Origin: JASFBA01 sp034433695
GTDB lineage: Bacteria; Chloroflexota; Chloroflexia; DTKN01
Direction: 5' to 3'
DNA length: 28,805 bases
Assembly: GCA_034433695.1 (NCBI GenBank)
Contig: DAOUAK010000064.1
Coordinates: 1-28,805, forward strand
Within the stretch, counting starts at the first letter, position 1, and every line of letters starts with the position of its first letter. The notes under the pieces are model-generated. The model did no database searches and was not told where the DNA came from. It was given only the letters and a program-made list of their open reading frames with translations. Made by a program: the position numbers and the translations under genes. This document shows, in pieces, positions 1-8,142 of this stretch.

Positions 1-301
1 AGAGGGGCACGAGGAGCAGGAGTTCGGGGTCGTGGAGGTGAATGACCTGGGGCCGCAGGCGGAGGGCTCGGCAAAATAGATGCCACCAGACGCGCATCCG
101 GCCCAGCCGTCGGGCGGGTCTGGGTACGCCTACCACCTTAACCCCATCGCGCTCCAGCCGGGAAAAGTCGGCCGGGGCCAGAAGCGTGACCTCATACCCG
201 GCCGCGGCCAGCGCCCGGCACTCCCGATGGAAGATGCGCCCGTCGAAGGGGGAGTGGACGGAGGTCAAGACGGCGATCCGTGTACCCATGACCCGATCCA
301 T
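1..301 (-). CDS. Glycosyltransferase family 4, N-terminal part (cut by window edge)
   Basis: Only the first hundred or so codons lie in the window. The reading frame opens with a Rossmann-like beta-alpha unit (IAVLTSVHSPFDGRIFHRE), followed by 'ALAAAGYEVTLLAP' and 'PQVIHLHDPELLLLVP'. This is the usual start of a GT-B fold, family-4 glycosyltransferase: the 'DGRIFHREC' and 'VIHLHDPELL' segments are typical of enzymes that transfer a sugar from a nucleotide donor to a lipid-linked or growing surface glycan at the cytoplasmic membrane. Two in-frame ATG codons exist (positions 301 and 289); neither has a strong ribosome site, so the start is uncertain by four codons. It follows the GT4 gene at 321-1457 by about 20 nt and is probably the next gene of the polysaccharide operon. 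The donor and acceptor cannot be read, and the catalytic C-terminal half lies outside the window. Confidence 0.85.
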   Translation of the reverse strand, partial: MDRVMGTRIAVLTSVHSPFDGRIFHRECRALAAAGYEVTLLAPADFSRLERDGVKVVGVPRPARRLGRMRVWWHLFCRALRLRPQVIHLHDPELLLLVPL

Positions 302-320
302 TGGCTTTGCTCGGCCGAAC

Positions 321-1457
321 TCATGGTCCAAGCGTCCCAGAGGTGGAGACTCGCCGGGCTTCCACAAGGAGCCGGTAGATCTCCTCGTGGTGTCTCATGC
401 CCACCCGGGCATCGGCCCGGTTGTGCACCAGCGACAGAGAAGCGACGCGCAGCCGCGCATGGAGTGTGCTCTCCGTGAGCAATCGGACCACGGCATCCGC
501 GATGGCAGCTACATCGCCGACAGGGACGACCAGCCCTTGCTTTTCGTGACCTACCCATTCTCGTACCGAGGGAAGGTCGCTCACGACCGGCACTACTCCA
601 CAGGCCATCGCCTCAAGCACCGACTGCGGGACGGCGTCGCTAAAGGGCACGGAAAGCGCCACGGTGCTCAGACGATACAGGTCCGCGATGGCCCGGTCGT
701 CCGGAAGTTCGCCCACATAGCGAACGGCTTCCGCGCAACCGCTTTCCTGCACAACTCTCTGAAAGCGGGCAAGCAAGCCGGGATCGGGAGCATAGGTGCG
801 CACGACAAAGCGGGCCTCGGGGACGCACTTGAGCACCAGAGGGATCGCCTCTGCCACATCGAGGGGGCGATAGACCGCACGCACCGGGCGCAGGGAGATA
901 ACGAGCGGCTCTTCCCCCAATCCGAGCCGGGCACGCAGGCCTTGGTCTGCAGGAGCTGGGTGAAAACAGTCCAGATCCACCCCCCACGCCACTACTTCCA
1001 CGTGCTCTGGAGGTGCGCCTAGCGCTTGGGCACGGCGGGCCAGTTCGCCGGAAACACAGGTCACATAGTCGGCACGCCTTAGCACCCGGCGCGCCAGCGC
1101 CCACTGCACGCGAGAGCGTCGCGTCGCAAGCAGCAGGTCCGAGCCCCAGGCCGTCACGAGAAAGGGATGCCAGCCGGCCGCCGCCCCCAGCCATCCCGCG
1201 CTGGCCACCTGGTGGGCGTGCAGGAGGTCGGGGCGGATCATCCGAACCAGCCGGCGCACGGCGAGTGCCCAGACAAGGTAACGCACCTTGCGCACGTTCA
1301 CATGCCGGGTCATGTCGTGCAGCGTCACCCCAGGCGGCGGGGCGTAATGCGTCGGATGCTCGCCGATGAGGTGGATCTCATGCCCGCGCTCGGCAAAGTA
1401 GCGCACCCAGCGCCGGGTGTGGATGCTCTCCGGATTGGCGATGAAGCAGAGGCGCAC
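321..1457 (-). CDS. Glycosyltransferase family 4 (GT-B fold)
   Basis: A complete 378-residue protein starting at a GTG codon preceded by GGAGGAG. The N-terminal half begins MRLCFIANPESIHTRRW and carries 'RPDLLHAHQVASAGWLGA', typical of an acceptor-binding GT-B domain. The C-terminal half holds the family-4 donor-site signature 'PQSVLEAMACGVVPVVSD' followed by 'PSVREWVGHEKQGLVVPVGD', where the conserved glutamates contact the nucleotide sugar. Length is normal for the family. It lies in a minus-strand run of glycan genes, directly after a short relic of a nucleotidyltransferase and just before another GT4 gene, so it probably adds one sugar of the exported glycan on the cytoplasmic side of the membrane. 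The sugar and linkage cannot be read from sequence. No membrane segment or signal peptide is seen. Confidence 0.93.
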   Translation of the reverse strand: MRLCFIANPESIHTRRWVRYFAERGHEIHLIGEHPTHYAPPPGVTLHDMTRHVNVRKVRYLVWALAVRRLVRMIRPDLLHAHQVASAGWLGAAAGWHPFLVTAWGSDLLLATRRSRVQWALARRVLRRADYVTCVSGELARRAQALGAPPEHVEVVAWGVDLDCFHPAPADQGLRARLGLGEEPLVISLRPVRAVYRPLDVAEAIPLVLKCVPEARFVVRTYAPDPGLLARFQRVVQESGCAEAVRYVGELPDDRAIADLYRLSTVALSVPFSDAVPQSVLEAMACGVVPVVSDLPSVREWVGHEKQGLVVPVGDVAAIADAVVRLLTESTLHARLRVASLSLVHNRADARVGMRHHEEIYRLLVEARRVSTSGTLGP

Positions 1458-1460
1458 AGT

Positions 1461-1578
1461 TCACTCCTCCGGCAGGAATTCGGCGCGGTGCGCCTCGAAC
1501 TCGGCCACAGCGTGCTCGCAATCGCCTGGTCGGCCGATGTCCAGCCAGATGGCGGAGACAGAAGCTGCCAGTCTCTCT
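1461..1578 (-). pseudogene. C-terminal relic of a sugar-1-phosphate nucleotidyltransferase
   Basis: Directly after the stop of the epimerase gene, one frame reads 'SAIWLDIGRPGDCEHAVAEF' and ends '..AEFLPEE' at a TGA four bases before the next gene. This matches the last residues of the intact nucleotidyltransferase at 3976-4686 ('WLDIGRADDYAQAAEEF' ... 'SQFLSGE'): 14 of 28 aligned residues are identical by eye, including the WLDIGR motif. No start codon, ribosome site or catalytic N-terminal domain (GGxGTRL) accompanies it, so about 200 residues are missing. I read it as the remaining tail of a second nucleotidyltransferase gene, removed by a deletion when the epimerase gene came to lie upstream. 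It is not expected to make a functional protein. Confidence 0.75.
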
Positions 1579-2526
1579 CTAGGTTTCCTCTCGAACCCGC
1601 CTTCTCCAGTCATCCAGTACATCGCGCAGGGTCTCCTCGAGGGGGATGGCGGCAGACCACCCGGTAAGGGCACGGATCTGTGCCGCGCTGCCGATCTGGG
1701 CCGGGGTATCGGCCACCTGGAAGCGGGCCGGGTCCGTGCGCACGGCTATGCCGTCCCGACGGCTCAGGCCAAGCAGGATCTGGAGCAGCCGTCGAATGGG
1801 TGTGCCCTGTTCCGAGCAGACGTTATACACCGCCCCGGCCGCACCCCTCTCCACAAGCAAGCGGTAAGCTCTCATCGCGTCTCGCACATCGGTGAAATCG
1901 CGCACCGTGTCCAGATTTCCCACAAAGAGCACCGGGGCACGTTGACCGGCCTCGATCTCGGCGATCTGCTGTGCAAAGGCCGAAGCAACAAAGCGGGGAC
2001 TCTCTCCTGGGCCTGTCAGATTGAAGGCCCGGGAGCGGATGACGCGAATGCCGTATGCCGCAAAGTACTGGTAGGCTATCATCTCCTGGACGATCTTGCT
2101 CACGGCGTACAAATTGACGGGCCGGAACGGCTCTTCCTCGCCGATGGGCAGCGCATCCTCCGGTGCACGTCCGTAGACGGCGCTCGTGCTGGCAATCAGG
2201 ACCGTAGCCTCCGGACAGACCTGGTGGACGGCCTCCAGCAACGCGAGCGTACCCAGAGCGTTGACGCGATGGAGTTCCTGATAGTCCAGGCGCGGATCCG
2301 TCAACGCAGCGAGGTGAAAGATTACCTGCGGCCGCAGCGCGGTCAGCAGCGCGGCCAATCGCTCGCTGTCGCAGATATCCCCTTCGTACACCGGGACTCC
2401 GGCGAGGGGGCCACTCTGCCGGTCAAAGCCGGCAACCTCGTAACCCGAGTTCAGGAGATGGGCCGCGAGATGGCGGCCGCAAAAGCCTGCCACACCGGTT
2501 ACCAGTGCAACACGCCCGGTGCTCAT
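1579..2526 (-). CDS. NAD(P)-dependent sugar epimerase/reductase (extended SDR; Rmd/GMD-like)
   Basis: This is a 315-residue extended short-chain dehydrogenase. The glycine-rich nucleotide-binding motif 'VTGVAGFCGRHLAAHLL' is near the N-terminus, the acidic residue closing the second strand lies in 'VAGFDRQSG', the catalytic serine region reads 'IASTSAVYG', and the YxxxK pair is 'LYAVSKIVQE'. The C-terminal substrate domain has 'RSRAFNLTGPGE' and 'GNLDTVRDFTDVRDAMRAY', a pattern typical of GDP-4-keto-6-deoxymannose reductases and GDP-mannose 4,6-dehydratases. It likely reduces or dehydrates a nucleotide-activated sugar for the neighbouring glycosyltransferases. Its ATG overlaps the stop of the upstream glycosyltransferase by 4 nt (ATGA), so the two are translationally coupled. 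Sub-specificity among GDP-, dTDP- and UDP-sugars is uncertain. Its 3' end abuts the nucleotidyltransferase relic. Confidence 0.88.
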   Translation of the reverse strand: MSTGRVALVTGVAGFCGRHLAAHLLNSGYEVAGFDRQSGPLAGVPVYEGDICDSERLAALLTALRPQVIFHLAALTDPRLDYQELHRVNALGTLALLEAVHQVCPEATVLIASTSAVYGRAPEDALPIGEEEPFRPVNLYAVSKIVQEMIAYQYFAAYGIRVIRSRAFNLTGPGESPRFVASAFAQQIAEIEAGQRAPVLFVGNLDTVRDFTDVRDAMRAYRLLVERGAAGAVYNVCSEQGTPIRRLLQILLGLSRRDGIAVRTDPARFQVADTPAQIGSAAQIRALTGWSAAIPLEETLRDVLDDWRRRVREET

Positions 2527-3770
2527 CCTCGTGTCCCTGCCTCATCCAGCACGGCCGCCAGCCGTCCGGCCAGGACGCGGCGATCATGGCGCGCCACGAC
2601 CTGCGGGTCCGTTGTTCCTGCCAAATCGCCTTGCTGCCAGCGGTTGTAGAGGGCGGCCAGGTGCGCGGCAATGGCCAGGACATCGTTGGGATCCACCACC
2701 GGCCCGGCGTGCGCCTCGGCGATCAGGTCGGCCGCGGCCCCCGGCGTCGCCAGAGTCAGGATCGGTCGGCCCACGGCCAGATACTCAAAGGCCTTGGCTG
2801 GAATAAAGACTTCGCTCCCCGGCCCACTGGTCGGGATCAGCAGGAGCAGGTCGGCCGCGAGCAGGTAGGCGATGCTCTCGCGGTGCGGCACATAGCCGAT
2901 CAGGCGAACCACGTCGTCCAAGGCGTATTCCTGTACCAACGCAGCCACCTCGTGGCCGACGTTGCCGACGAAAGAGACTTGCACTCGCTGCCGTGGCAAC
3001 GTCCTGGCCTCCATCAGGTTGCGCAGGGCCTGAAGAAAAGGCCGCGCCGTGCGCATCTGCCCATAGAGCGAACCCACGTGGACGATCTGGAAGCGTGTAC
3101 GGTCGAGCGGTGCCGGGGCCACATCTGCCAAGTCGTCCGGGTCATAGCCGTTAGGGATGGCCAGCAACCGCCCGCCCTCCAGCCCAGGGTACTTGCGCCG
3201 GTAAAAGTCAAGCGCCGTCGCGGTGTTGACAACGACCCGGTCGGCCTCAAGAAAAGTCTGCCGCTCCAACCGCTCCACCCAACGCCGGTGAAATGGCGAG
3301 GCGAAGGCCAACGCCGGGTTGTCTACCCAGGGGTCACGCAGGTCGGCCACCCAGGGCCGCCCCGTCGCCCGCTTCAGCCATAGTCCGATGAGGTGATCGG
3401 TGTAGGGAGCCGAAGTGGTGTAGATGACCGCGATGCCTGTCTCCTGGATGAGGCACTTTCCCCGGGCAACGGCAAAAGGCAGCCAGCCGACCTGCTCGTC
3501 CACCACGAGCAACCAGCGCGTGAGCCAGCGGCGCACGCGCCACGGCACAAGGCGTGGTAGCAGCAAGGCGGGAGTACGGTGCACGGAAACCGTGGACGGG
3601 ACCTCTCTTGCCAGCGATTCATCGCGTAGCGTCGAATCCGATCCCGTCACCGTAAGCACGATCGGCTGCCAGCCGAATTCGGGCAGGTACTTGACGAACT
3701 TGAGCGTCCTTTGCACGCCCGCGCCTCCCTGCGGTGGAAAGTAAAAGGCAATGACCAGCACCCGGCGCAT
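2523..3770 (-). CDS. Glycosyltransferase family 4
   Basis: A 415-residue GT-B glycosyltransferase. It begins 'MRRVLVIAFYFPPQGGAGVQ', the characteristic opening of the family-4-like acceptor domain, followed by 'AVIYTTSAPYTDHLIGLWL' and 'PWVADLRDPWVDNP'. Mid-protein, 'ADRVVVNTATALDFYRRKYP' and 'IPNGYDPDDL' mark the linker. The donor half contains 'VHVGSLYGQMR' and the C-terminal 'FIPAKAFEYLAVGRPILTLA', which supplies the conserved glutamate of the E-x7-E motif. A GAGGAAG ribosome site precedes the ATG. The gene begins just after the truncated DegT aminotransferase and overlaps the epimerase by 4 nt. It probably extends the lipid-linked glycan in the cytoplasm; donor sugar unknown. Confidence 0.92.
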   Translation of the reverse strand: MRRVLVIAFYFPPQGGAGVQRTLKFVKYLPEFGWQPIVLTVTGSDSTLRDESLAREVPSTVSVHRTPALLLPRLVPWRVRRWLTRWLLVVDEQVGWLPFAVARGKCLIQETGIAVIYTTSAPYTDHLIGLWLKRATGRPWVADLRDPWVDNPALAFASPFHRRWVERLERQTFLEADRVVVNTATALDFYRRKYPGLEGGRLLAIPNGYDPDDLADVAPAPLDRTRFQIVHVGSLYGQMRTARPFLQALRNLMEARTLPRQRVQVSFVGNVGHEVAALVQEYALDDVVRLIGYVPHRESIAYLLAADLLLLIPTSGPGSEVFIPAKAFEYLAVGRPILTLATPGAAADLIAEAHAGPVVDPNDVLAIAAHLAALYNRWQQGDLAGTTDPQVVARHDRRVLAGRLAAVLDEAGTRG

Positions 3771-3781
3771 GTGCTACTTCC

Positions 3782-3973
3782 TCATGGTCTCCCATACCGC
3801 GTCCGCTTGGATACGGCAAAGGCGTACCGCACTTTCAGATACGCGGCCATGGCCTGCTCGCAACGCCCCGTCGCCTCTCCCATGGAGAACCGGCGCGAGC
3901 GTAGGACCTGCTCTACCGCAGTTACTTCTTCCTCACCCAGGTCAATGTCCGAAAGGGGAACCTGCCAGACCAT
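3782..3973 (-). pseudogene. Truncated DegT/DnrJ/EryC1/StrS aminotransferase, N-terminal fragment
   Basis: The frame opens with VPLSDIDLGEEEVTAVEQVL, then 'RFSMGEATGRCEQAMAAYL' and 'VRYAFAVS'. This is the start of a PLP-dependent sugar aminotransferase of the DegT family: the 'x-PLxxx-D-GxEE' opening, the '...RFxxG' turn and the 'xYAxAVSNGT' strand. In intact members the text continues with 'NGTAAL' and another 300 or so residues that include the PLP lysine. Here it changes to 'KRTRYGRP' and stops, leaving 63 codons. The catalytic lysine and cofactor pocket are missing, so no aminotransferase activity is possible. The fragment keeps its position two bases after the nucleotidyltransferase stop and beside a LegB-like dehydratase, where an aminotransferase acting on a 4-keto sugar would be expected. 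Possible explanations are a real deletion or an assembly join. Confidence 0.8.
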
Positions 3974-3975
3974 GT

Positions 3976-4686
3976 CTACTCTCCCGACAAGAACTGACTG
4001 CGCAGGCGGGCAAACTCCTCCGCCGCCTGGGCATAATCGTCGGCACGGCCGATGTCCAGCCAGTACCCATCGTAAGGGTAACCCATCACCCGTTCGCCGG
4101 CCGCGAGCAACTTGAGGACCAGGTCGGGGAAATCGAGCCGCTCGCCGCGCGGAATGTAGCGCAGTACCCGCGGGTCAAAGACGTAGATGCCCATGCTGAC
4201 CCGATACTGGTAGGTGGGCTTTTCGATGTAGCCGATGACCCGGTTGGTTTCGTCGCTCTCGATCACCCCCAGATCGATGCGCACGGCGCGCTCATGCATG
4301 GCAATGGTGGCAATGGCCCCACTCTGGTGATGATAACGCACCAGTTCGCTGTAGTCGAGCGTGGTCAGTACATCGCCGTTCATGACCAGGAACGTTTCAT
4401 CCAAACCGGGGATCAGCGCCAGTGGGCCGGCCGTGCCCAGCGGGGTTTCTTCCTTGGAATAAGAAATACGTACCCCAAAGCGGCGGCCGTCGTTGAAATA
4501 GGCCATGATCAACTCGGCCAGGTGCCCGACGGCCATGATGACGTCATCGAAGCCGTGTCGCCGCAACTGGCGGATCACCACTTCCAGGATCGGCGTGTCC
4601 CCCAGCGGCATGAGCGGCTTGGGAAAGACTACGGTGTAGGGAGCCAGACGTGTGCCTTTGCCTCCGGCCAGGATGACCGCTTTCAT
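3976..4686 (-). CDS. Sugar-1-phosphate nucleotidyltransferase
   Basis: A 236-residue nucleotidyltransferase that condenses an NTP with a sugar-1-phosphate to make a nucleotide sugar and pyrophosphate. The N-terminus MKAVILAGGKGTRLAPYT is the signature NTP-binding loop (G-G-x-G-T-R-L), followed by 'PKPLMPLGDTPILEVVIRQL'. The metal-binding aspartate lies in 'FLVMNGDVLTTLDY', and 'GVIESDETNRVIGYIEKP' is the usual substrate strand. The C-terminal 'DGYWLDIGRADDYAQAAEEF' closes the fold; there is no left-handed beta-helix domain. I chose the ATG at 4686 because it begins exactly at the conserved MKAVILAGG and overlaps the upstream dehydratase stop as ATGA; a longer frame upstream has no family similarity. 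Its product sugar nucleotide probably feeds the neighbouring 4,6-dehydratase. Nucleotide and sugar specificity are not determined. Confidence 0.93.
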   Translation of the reverse strand: MKAVILAGGKGTRLAPYTVVFPKPLMPLGDTPILEVVIRQLRRHGFDDVIMAVGHLAELIMAYFNDGRRFGVRISYSKEETPLGTAGPLALIPGLDETFLVMNGDVLTTLDYSELVRYHHQSGAIATIAMHERAVRIDLGVIESDETNRVIGYIEKPTYQYRVSMGIYVFDPRVLRYIPRGERLDFPDLVLKLLAAGERVMGYPYDGYWLDIGRADDYAQAAEEFARLRSQFLSGE

Positions 4687-5678
4687 ACCTGATACTCCCG
4701 CGGGCGATAGTACTCCAGGTGCATTTCGATCCAGGCGATGGTCCGGCGCAGCCCCTCCTCCAGCGATATCTGGGGGGACCATCCGAGAATCTCCCTGGCT
4801 TTGCGGTTATCGGCCCACAGCCGGTAGACCTCGCTCTTGGCCGGCCGCAACCGTGCCGGATCGGTAACGATGCGCGGGGTCTTGCCCAGCACCCGGAAGA
4901 TGGTCTGGGCCAGTTCGCCGATGCTGACTTCGGTATCGGTCCCCAGGTTGATTTCCTCGCCCAGGACCTCGTCGCCGGCTTGGGCCATGCGAATGAACCC
5001 CTGGACCGTGTCGGCGACATAGGTCAGGTCGCGCCTGGGAGTGAGATCGCCCAGGCGAACCTCGTCCGCGGTGAGAGCCTGGACAATTATGGTCGGGATC
5101 ACCGCGCGGGCCGACTGCCGTGGGCCGTAGGTGTTGAACGGGCGGAGGATGCACACCGGCAGGTCAAAGGAGCGGTAGAAACTCTCGGCCAGACGGTCGG
5201 CCGCGATCTTGCTGGCCGAGTAGGGCGATTGGCCCTGCCAGGGATGGTTTTCGTCTATCGGGGTGTAGCGCGCCGTGCCATAGACTTCGCTGGTGGAGGT
5301 ATGGATAACTCGGCCCACACCGGTCTGCCGCGCGGCCATCAGGACGTTGAGCGTGCCCAGCACGTTGGTCTCCACGACCTCGCGCGGGTTGCGGTAGGAG
5401 TACGGGATGGAGATCAATGCCCCCAGGTGAAAAACGATCTCCACTCCCTGACAGGCCTGCTTCACGGCGTGCGGGTCACGCAGGTCGCCAGGGAGCACTT
5501 CCATCTGCGCCAGCGTCTCCGGCGGCACGAGTTCCAGCAGCCCGCGGTCGTTGCGCGAGTTGTAACGGACAAAAGCCCGCACGCGAGCCCCCAATTCCAC
5601 CAACCGTTCGCTCAAGTGGCTGCCGATAAACCCGCCGGCCCCGGTAACCAGAACCTGTTTGCCCTGTAGCGTGCTCAA
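4683..5678 (-). CDS. NAD-dependent 4,6-dehydratase, LegB-like (extended SDR)
   Basis: A 331-residue extended SDR. Motifs are 'VLVTGAGGFIGSHLSERLV' (NAD binding, near residue 10), 'FVRYNSRNDRGLLE', 'VFHLGALISIPYSYRNP', 'VIHTSTSEVYGTARYTPI' (catalytic Ser/Thr region), 'QSPYSASKIAAD' (YxxxK) and 'RPFNTYGPRQSARAVIPTII'. These segments, especially 'RYNSRN..G.L' and 'LISIPYSY', are characteristic of the LegB group of NDP-sugar 4,6-dehydratases used in nonulosonic and amino-sugar pathways. The reaction would make a 4-keto-6-deoxy nucleotide sugar, normally the substrate of a DegT aminotransferase. A longer frame starts at GTG 5702, but I prefer the TTG at 5678 because AGGAGG stands five bases before it and the protein then begins right before the fold. 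It is followed by a nucleotidyltransferase with a 4-nt overlap. The expected aminotransferase partner is truncated. Confidence 0.9.
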   Translation of the reverse strand: MSTLQGKQVLVTGAGGFIGSHLSERLVELGARVRAFVRYNSRNDRGLLELVPPETLAQMEVLPGDLRDPHAVKQACQGVEIVFHLGALISIPYSYRNPREVVETNVLGTLNVLMAARQTGVGRVIHTSTSEVYGTARYTPIDENHPWQGQSPYSASKIAADRLAESFYRSFDLPVCILRPFNTYGPRQSARAVIPTIIVQALTADEVRLGDLTPRRDLTYVADTVQGFIRMAQAGDEVLGEEINLGTDTEVSIGELAQTIFRVLGKTPRIVTDPARLRPAKSEVYRLWADNRKAREILGWSPQISLEEGLRRTIAWIEMHLEYYRPREYQV

Positions 5679-5705
5679 CTCGGACCTCCTGGAACCTCTC
5701 ACATT

Positions 5706-6494
5706 TTATTTATGGTGTCTCTCGTACAGCGCCATCCACCACACATAGGTCTGTTCTTTCGGCCAAAACCGGCGCAGTCGGGTGTCGTGGCTGCTTCCGA
5801 TGGTGGACGACCTTTCCTCCCGTCCGGCCCGATCACGCCGGTATCCGCACTGCGGGCAGATGGCGAACCAAGGATAGGCACCCCTATGCCCCAGAAGCCG
5901 GGCCAGGGCCAGGCGCAGCCGGGGAAAGCGCAGGACCTGCCGGGGCACGATTCCCTCGGCCCGCAGCAGACGGAACGAACCGTTGGCCGAGAAGAGCCGC
6001 TCCAACGTGCCCCGGTCGTAGCTGCGCATATGCCAGTAAGGATGAAAACGACAGCCGCATGACGGGCAGATGACCTGGGCAACAGCGCGGTCTTCGCAGT
6101 AGGGTACCGTAATGAGCAGATAGCATCGGGCTACACGGGCCATCTCTGCCAGCGCCGGTTCGTAGGACGGATCCGGTAGGTGCTCAAGCATCTCCATCGA
6201 AACGACAGCATCGAAGGAGCCATCGCCAAACGGCAGGGCCACAGCGTCCGCCTGACAGCACGGGACCCGCACGTGGCGCAGTGCCGCCAGGCTGCGGTCC
6301 AGGCCGGTCACCCGTCGGCCGGTAACGCGGTTGGCAAAGATACCGTTCCCACAGCCCAGGTCGAGCACCGAAGCGGCGTTGGCCGGGAGCCACTCCAGCG
6401 CCAGGCGAACTCGCCCGGCGTCCGCGTCGCCGTAGCGCTTGGGATCCCAGTAGTCTACGGTCTCATAGAAAGCACGTTCGCGGCACAGGCTCAT
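5706..6494 (-). CDS. Class I SAM-dependent methyltransferase
   Basis: A 262-residue methyltransferase. The SAM-binding glycine loop is 'ASVLDLGCGNGIFANRV', motif II reads 'VTGLDRSLAAL', and the following strands are 'CCQADAVALPFGDGSFDAVV' and 'SMEMLEHLPDP', a textbook class I Rossmann fold of the Methyltransf_11 type. The C-terminal half contains two cysteine knuckles, 'VICPSCGCRFHPYWHMRSYD' and 'FAICPQCGYRRDR', which could bind zinc; such knuckles recur in methyltransferases of polysaccharide clusters. The acceptor may be a sugar or a lipid-linked glycan, inferred only from the cluster. It lies between the flippase and the dehydratase gene, in the same direction. Confidence 0.88.
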   Translation of the reverse strand: MSLCRERAFYETVDYWDPKRYGDADAGRVRLALEWLPANAASVLDLGCGNGIFANRVTGRRVTGLDRSLAALRHVRVPCCQADAVALPFGDGSFDAVVSMEMLEHLPDPSYEPALAEMARVARCYLLITVPYCEDRAVAQVICPSCGCRFHPYWHMRSYDRGTLERLFSANGSFRLLRAEGIVPRQVLRFPRLRLALARLLGHRGAYPWFAICPQCGYRRDRAGREERSSTIGSSHDTRLRRFWPKEQTYVWWMALYERHHK

Positions 6495-6595
6495 GGGGCG
6501 CCCACCTTGAATCTTGTTTCCCCAGGTTTACACGTCCAGATTCCCGGCACTTGTCCCAAGATGCTGGTGCGAGGTTGCCGGCTTGTACCAGGATC

Positions 6596-8131
6596 TCAGG
6601 GTGTCGCTGCTGGCTTCTGTCCGTTCCTCCGCCAGTCCACAATCGCAAGCAAGTAACGGTACAGGGCAGGGTCGCGGCGCAACACCAGCACATAATAGCC
6701 TACCAGCAACAGGACCACCGCCAGCGGTACCGGCCATAGCAGGTTGGCGAACCACAACTTGACCGGGAGGATGATGAGCATAGCCGGGAGTAAGAATAGC
6801 CCATATTGCCACAGGATGCGGCCGGCTGCGCGCAACGGCACCCCGGCCAGCCGCATATTCCAAATCGCCAGCCCACCGTACACCACTACCCCGGTGCCGG
6901 TCCAGATGCCCAGAGCCAGATAGATGTTCTGTAGCACGCCGCCGACCGTCAGGGCGGTGACCCGGGTCAGCAGGATGGCGACATGGACGAGGAGGGCCAG
7001 TTCCTGCCGCTCCAGTACGGCAAAAAGGTTACTCAGCGGTGAGGAGATGACCAGGAAGAATATCCACAGCCCCAGTACCTGCGCATAGAGGCCGGCCTCA
7101 GCCCAGTTGCCTCCAAGAACCACGATGAAGAGCTCCCGACCGCCAATGGTAAGCATCACCGCGGGGAACAACCCCAATGCCACCAGCCGCCGGAAAACCA
7201 TTTGGGTGGTGTGCGACAATTCATCAGGCCTGTGGCGCAATTCGGAAGCCCGCTGGAAAAAGACCTGGGTGATGGCACTGCCGACAAGGGTCAACGGCAA
7301 CAGGATGATCCGGCTGGTTTGCCCGTAGTAGCCCACCGTTTCCTGGGAGAAAAAGGCCGAAAGCATCAGCGCCGGCAACTGCCAGGAGAGGGTGTTAATC
7401 AGGATCCCCCAGGAGTCGATCAGGGGGAACTTGCGGTAGCGTTTCATGGACTCCATCATCCGCCGCAAGCGTATGGCGCCCAGGAAACGGCGCAGGTCTC
7501 CCCAGACCCGGCCGGCCAGCGTCCCGGCAAAGACCGCCGTTCCACCTATCCAGGAGCCGATCAGCGCCCCCGGCCCGGTCTGCTGTAGCGCTGCCAGGGC
7601 CATGGGAACGGCGCTGGTCGTGGCCGAAGCGGAGATGCGGGCGATGGACAGCCGGCCAAAACGCCGCATACGCGAATTCCACAAGTTCACTACCTGGAAA
7701 ATCCCTTGGATCAGTAGGGCCAGGGGGACCAGCCACAGGAAGGGGGCCAACTTGGGCACCCTGAGGAGTATCACGATGGGCTTTCCTGCTACCAGTACCA
7801 CAGCGGCGGCGATCCCGCTGACGATGAAGGCCATAGCGGCGCTTACCGCCAAGACGTTGACGGCCTCCTCGTCATCTTTGGGCAGCATAATGGCCTGTTC
7901 ATAACGCAGGCAGACGATTACACTGACAATGCCAACCATCGAGGTAAAGACGTTCAGAGTGCCAAAGGCAGCAGGAGCAAAAAGCCGGGACAGGATCGGC
8001 GCGGTCAGCAGGGTAATGGCTTGGGCAACGGTAGTTCCGCCGGCCAACTTGAGCACATCGCCGGCAAAAGCGCCCCCAGCGCTGGCAGGAGCCGCAGAGC
8101 TGTTTCGCACCGTTTCCTCATCCTGGGCCAT
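6596..8131 (-). CDS. Lipopolysaccharide/O-antigen flippase (Wzx-like, MVF superfamily)
   Basis: A 511-residue polytopic membrane protein with about 12 to 14 hydrophobic segments. The N-terminus 'VLKLAGGTTVAQAITLLTAP' then 'ILSRLFAPAAFGTLNVFTSM' is the standard opening of polysaccharide transporters of the MOP/MVF superfamily (Wzx, RfbX). Such proteins flip undecaprenyl-linked glycans from the inner to the outer face of the cytoplasmic membrane. I chose the ATG at 8131 (MAQDEETVRN) because AGGA lies five bases upstream; an earlier in-frame ATG adds 16 residues without a good ribosome site. The C-terminal tail 'YRYLLAIVDWRRNG' is cytoplasmic and basic. It lies 11 nt after the EPS-type regulator, so the two are likely co-transcribed. 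The transported glycan is unknown. Confidence 0.93.
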   Translation of the reverse strand: MAQDEETVRNSSAAPASAGGAFAGDVLKLAGGTTVAQAITLLTAPILSRLFAPAAFGTLNVFTSMVGIVSVIVCLRYEQAIMLPKDDEEAVNVLAVSAAMAFIVSGIAAAVVLVAGKPIVILLRVPKLAPFLWLVPLALLIQGIFQVVNLWNSRMRRFGRLSIARISASATTSAVPMALAALQQTGPGALIGSWIGGTAVFAGTLAGRVWGDLRRFLGAIRLRRMMESMKRYRKFPLIDSWGILINTLSWQLPALMLSAFFSQETVGYYGQTSRIILLPLTLVGSAITQVFFQRASELRHRPDELSHTTQMVFRRLVALGLFPAVMLTIGGRELFIVVLGGNWAEAGLYAQVLGLWIFFLVISSPLSNLFAVLERQELALLVHVAILLTRVTALTVGGVLQNIYLALGIWTGTGVVVYGGLAIWNMRLAGVPLRAAGRILWQYGLFLLPAMLIILPVKLWFANLLWPVPLAVVLLLVGYYVLVLRRDPALYRYLLAIVDWRRNGQKPAATP

Positions 8132-8142
8132 GGGGTCCTCGT

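Noticed and set aside
1417..2649. 410-codon open frame on the plus strand opposite the epimerase
   Set aside because: The minus-strand epimerase and glycosyltransferases have strong motifs; the plus frame has none.
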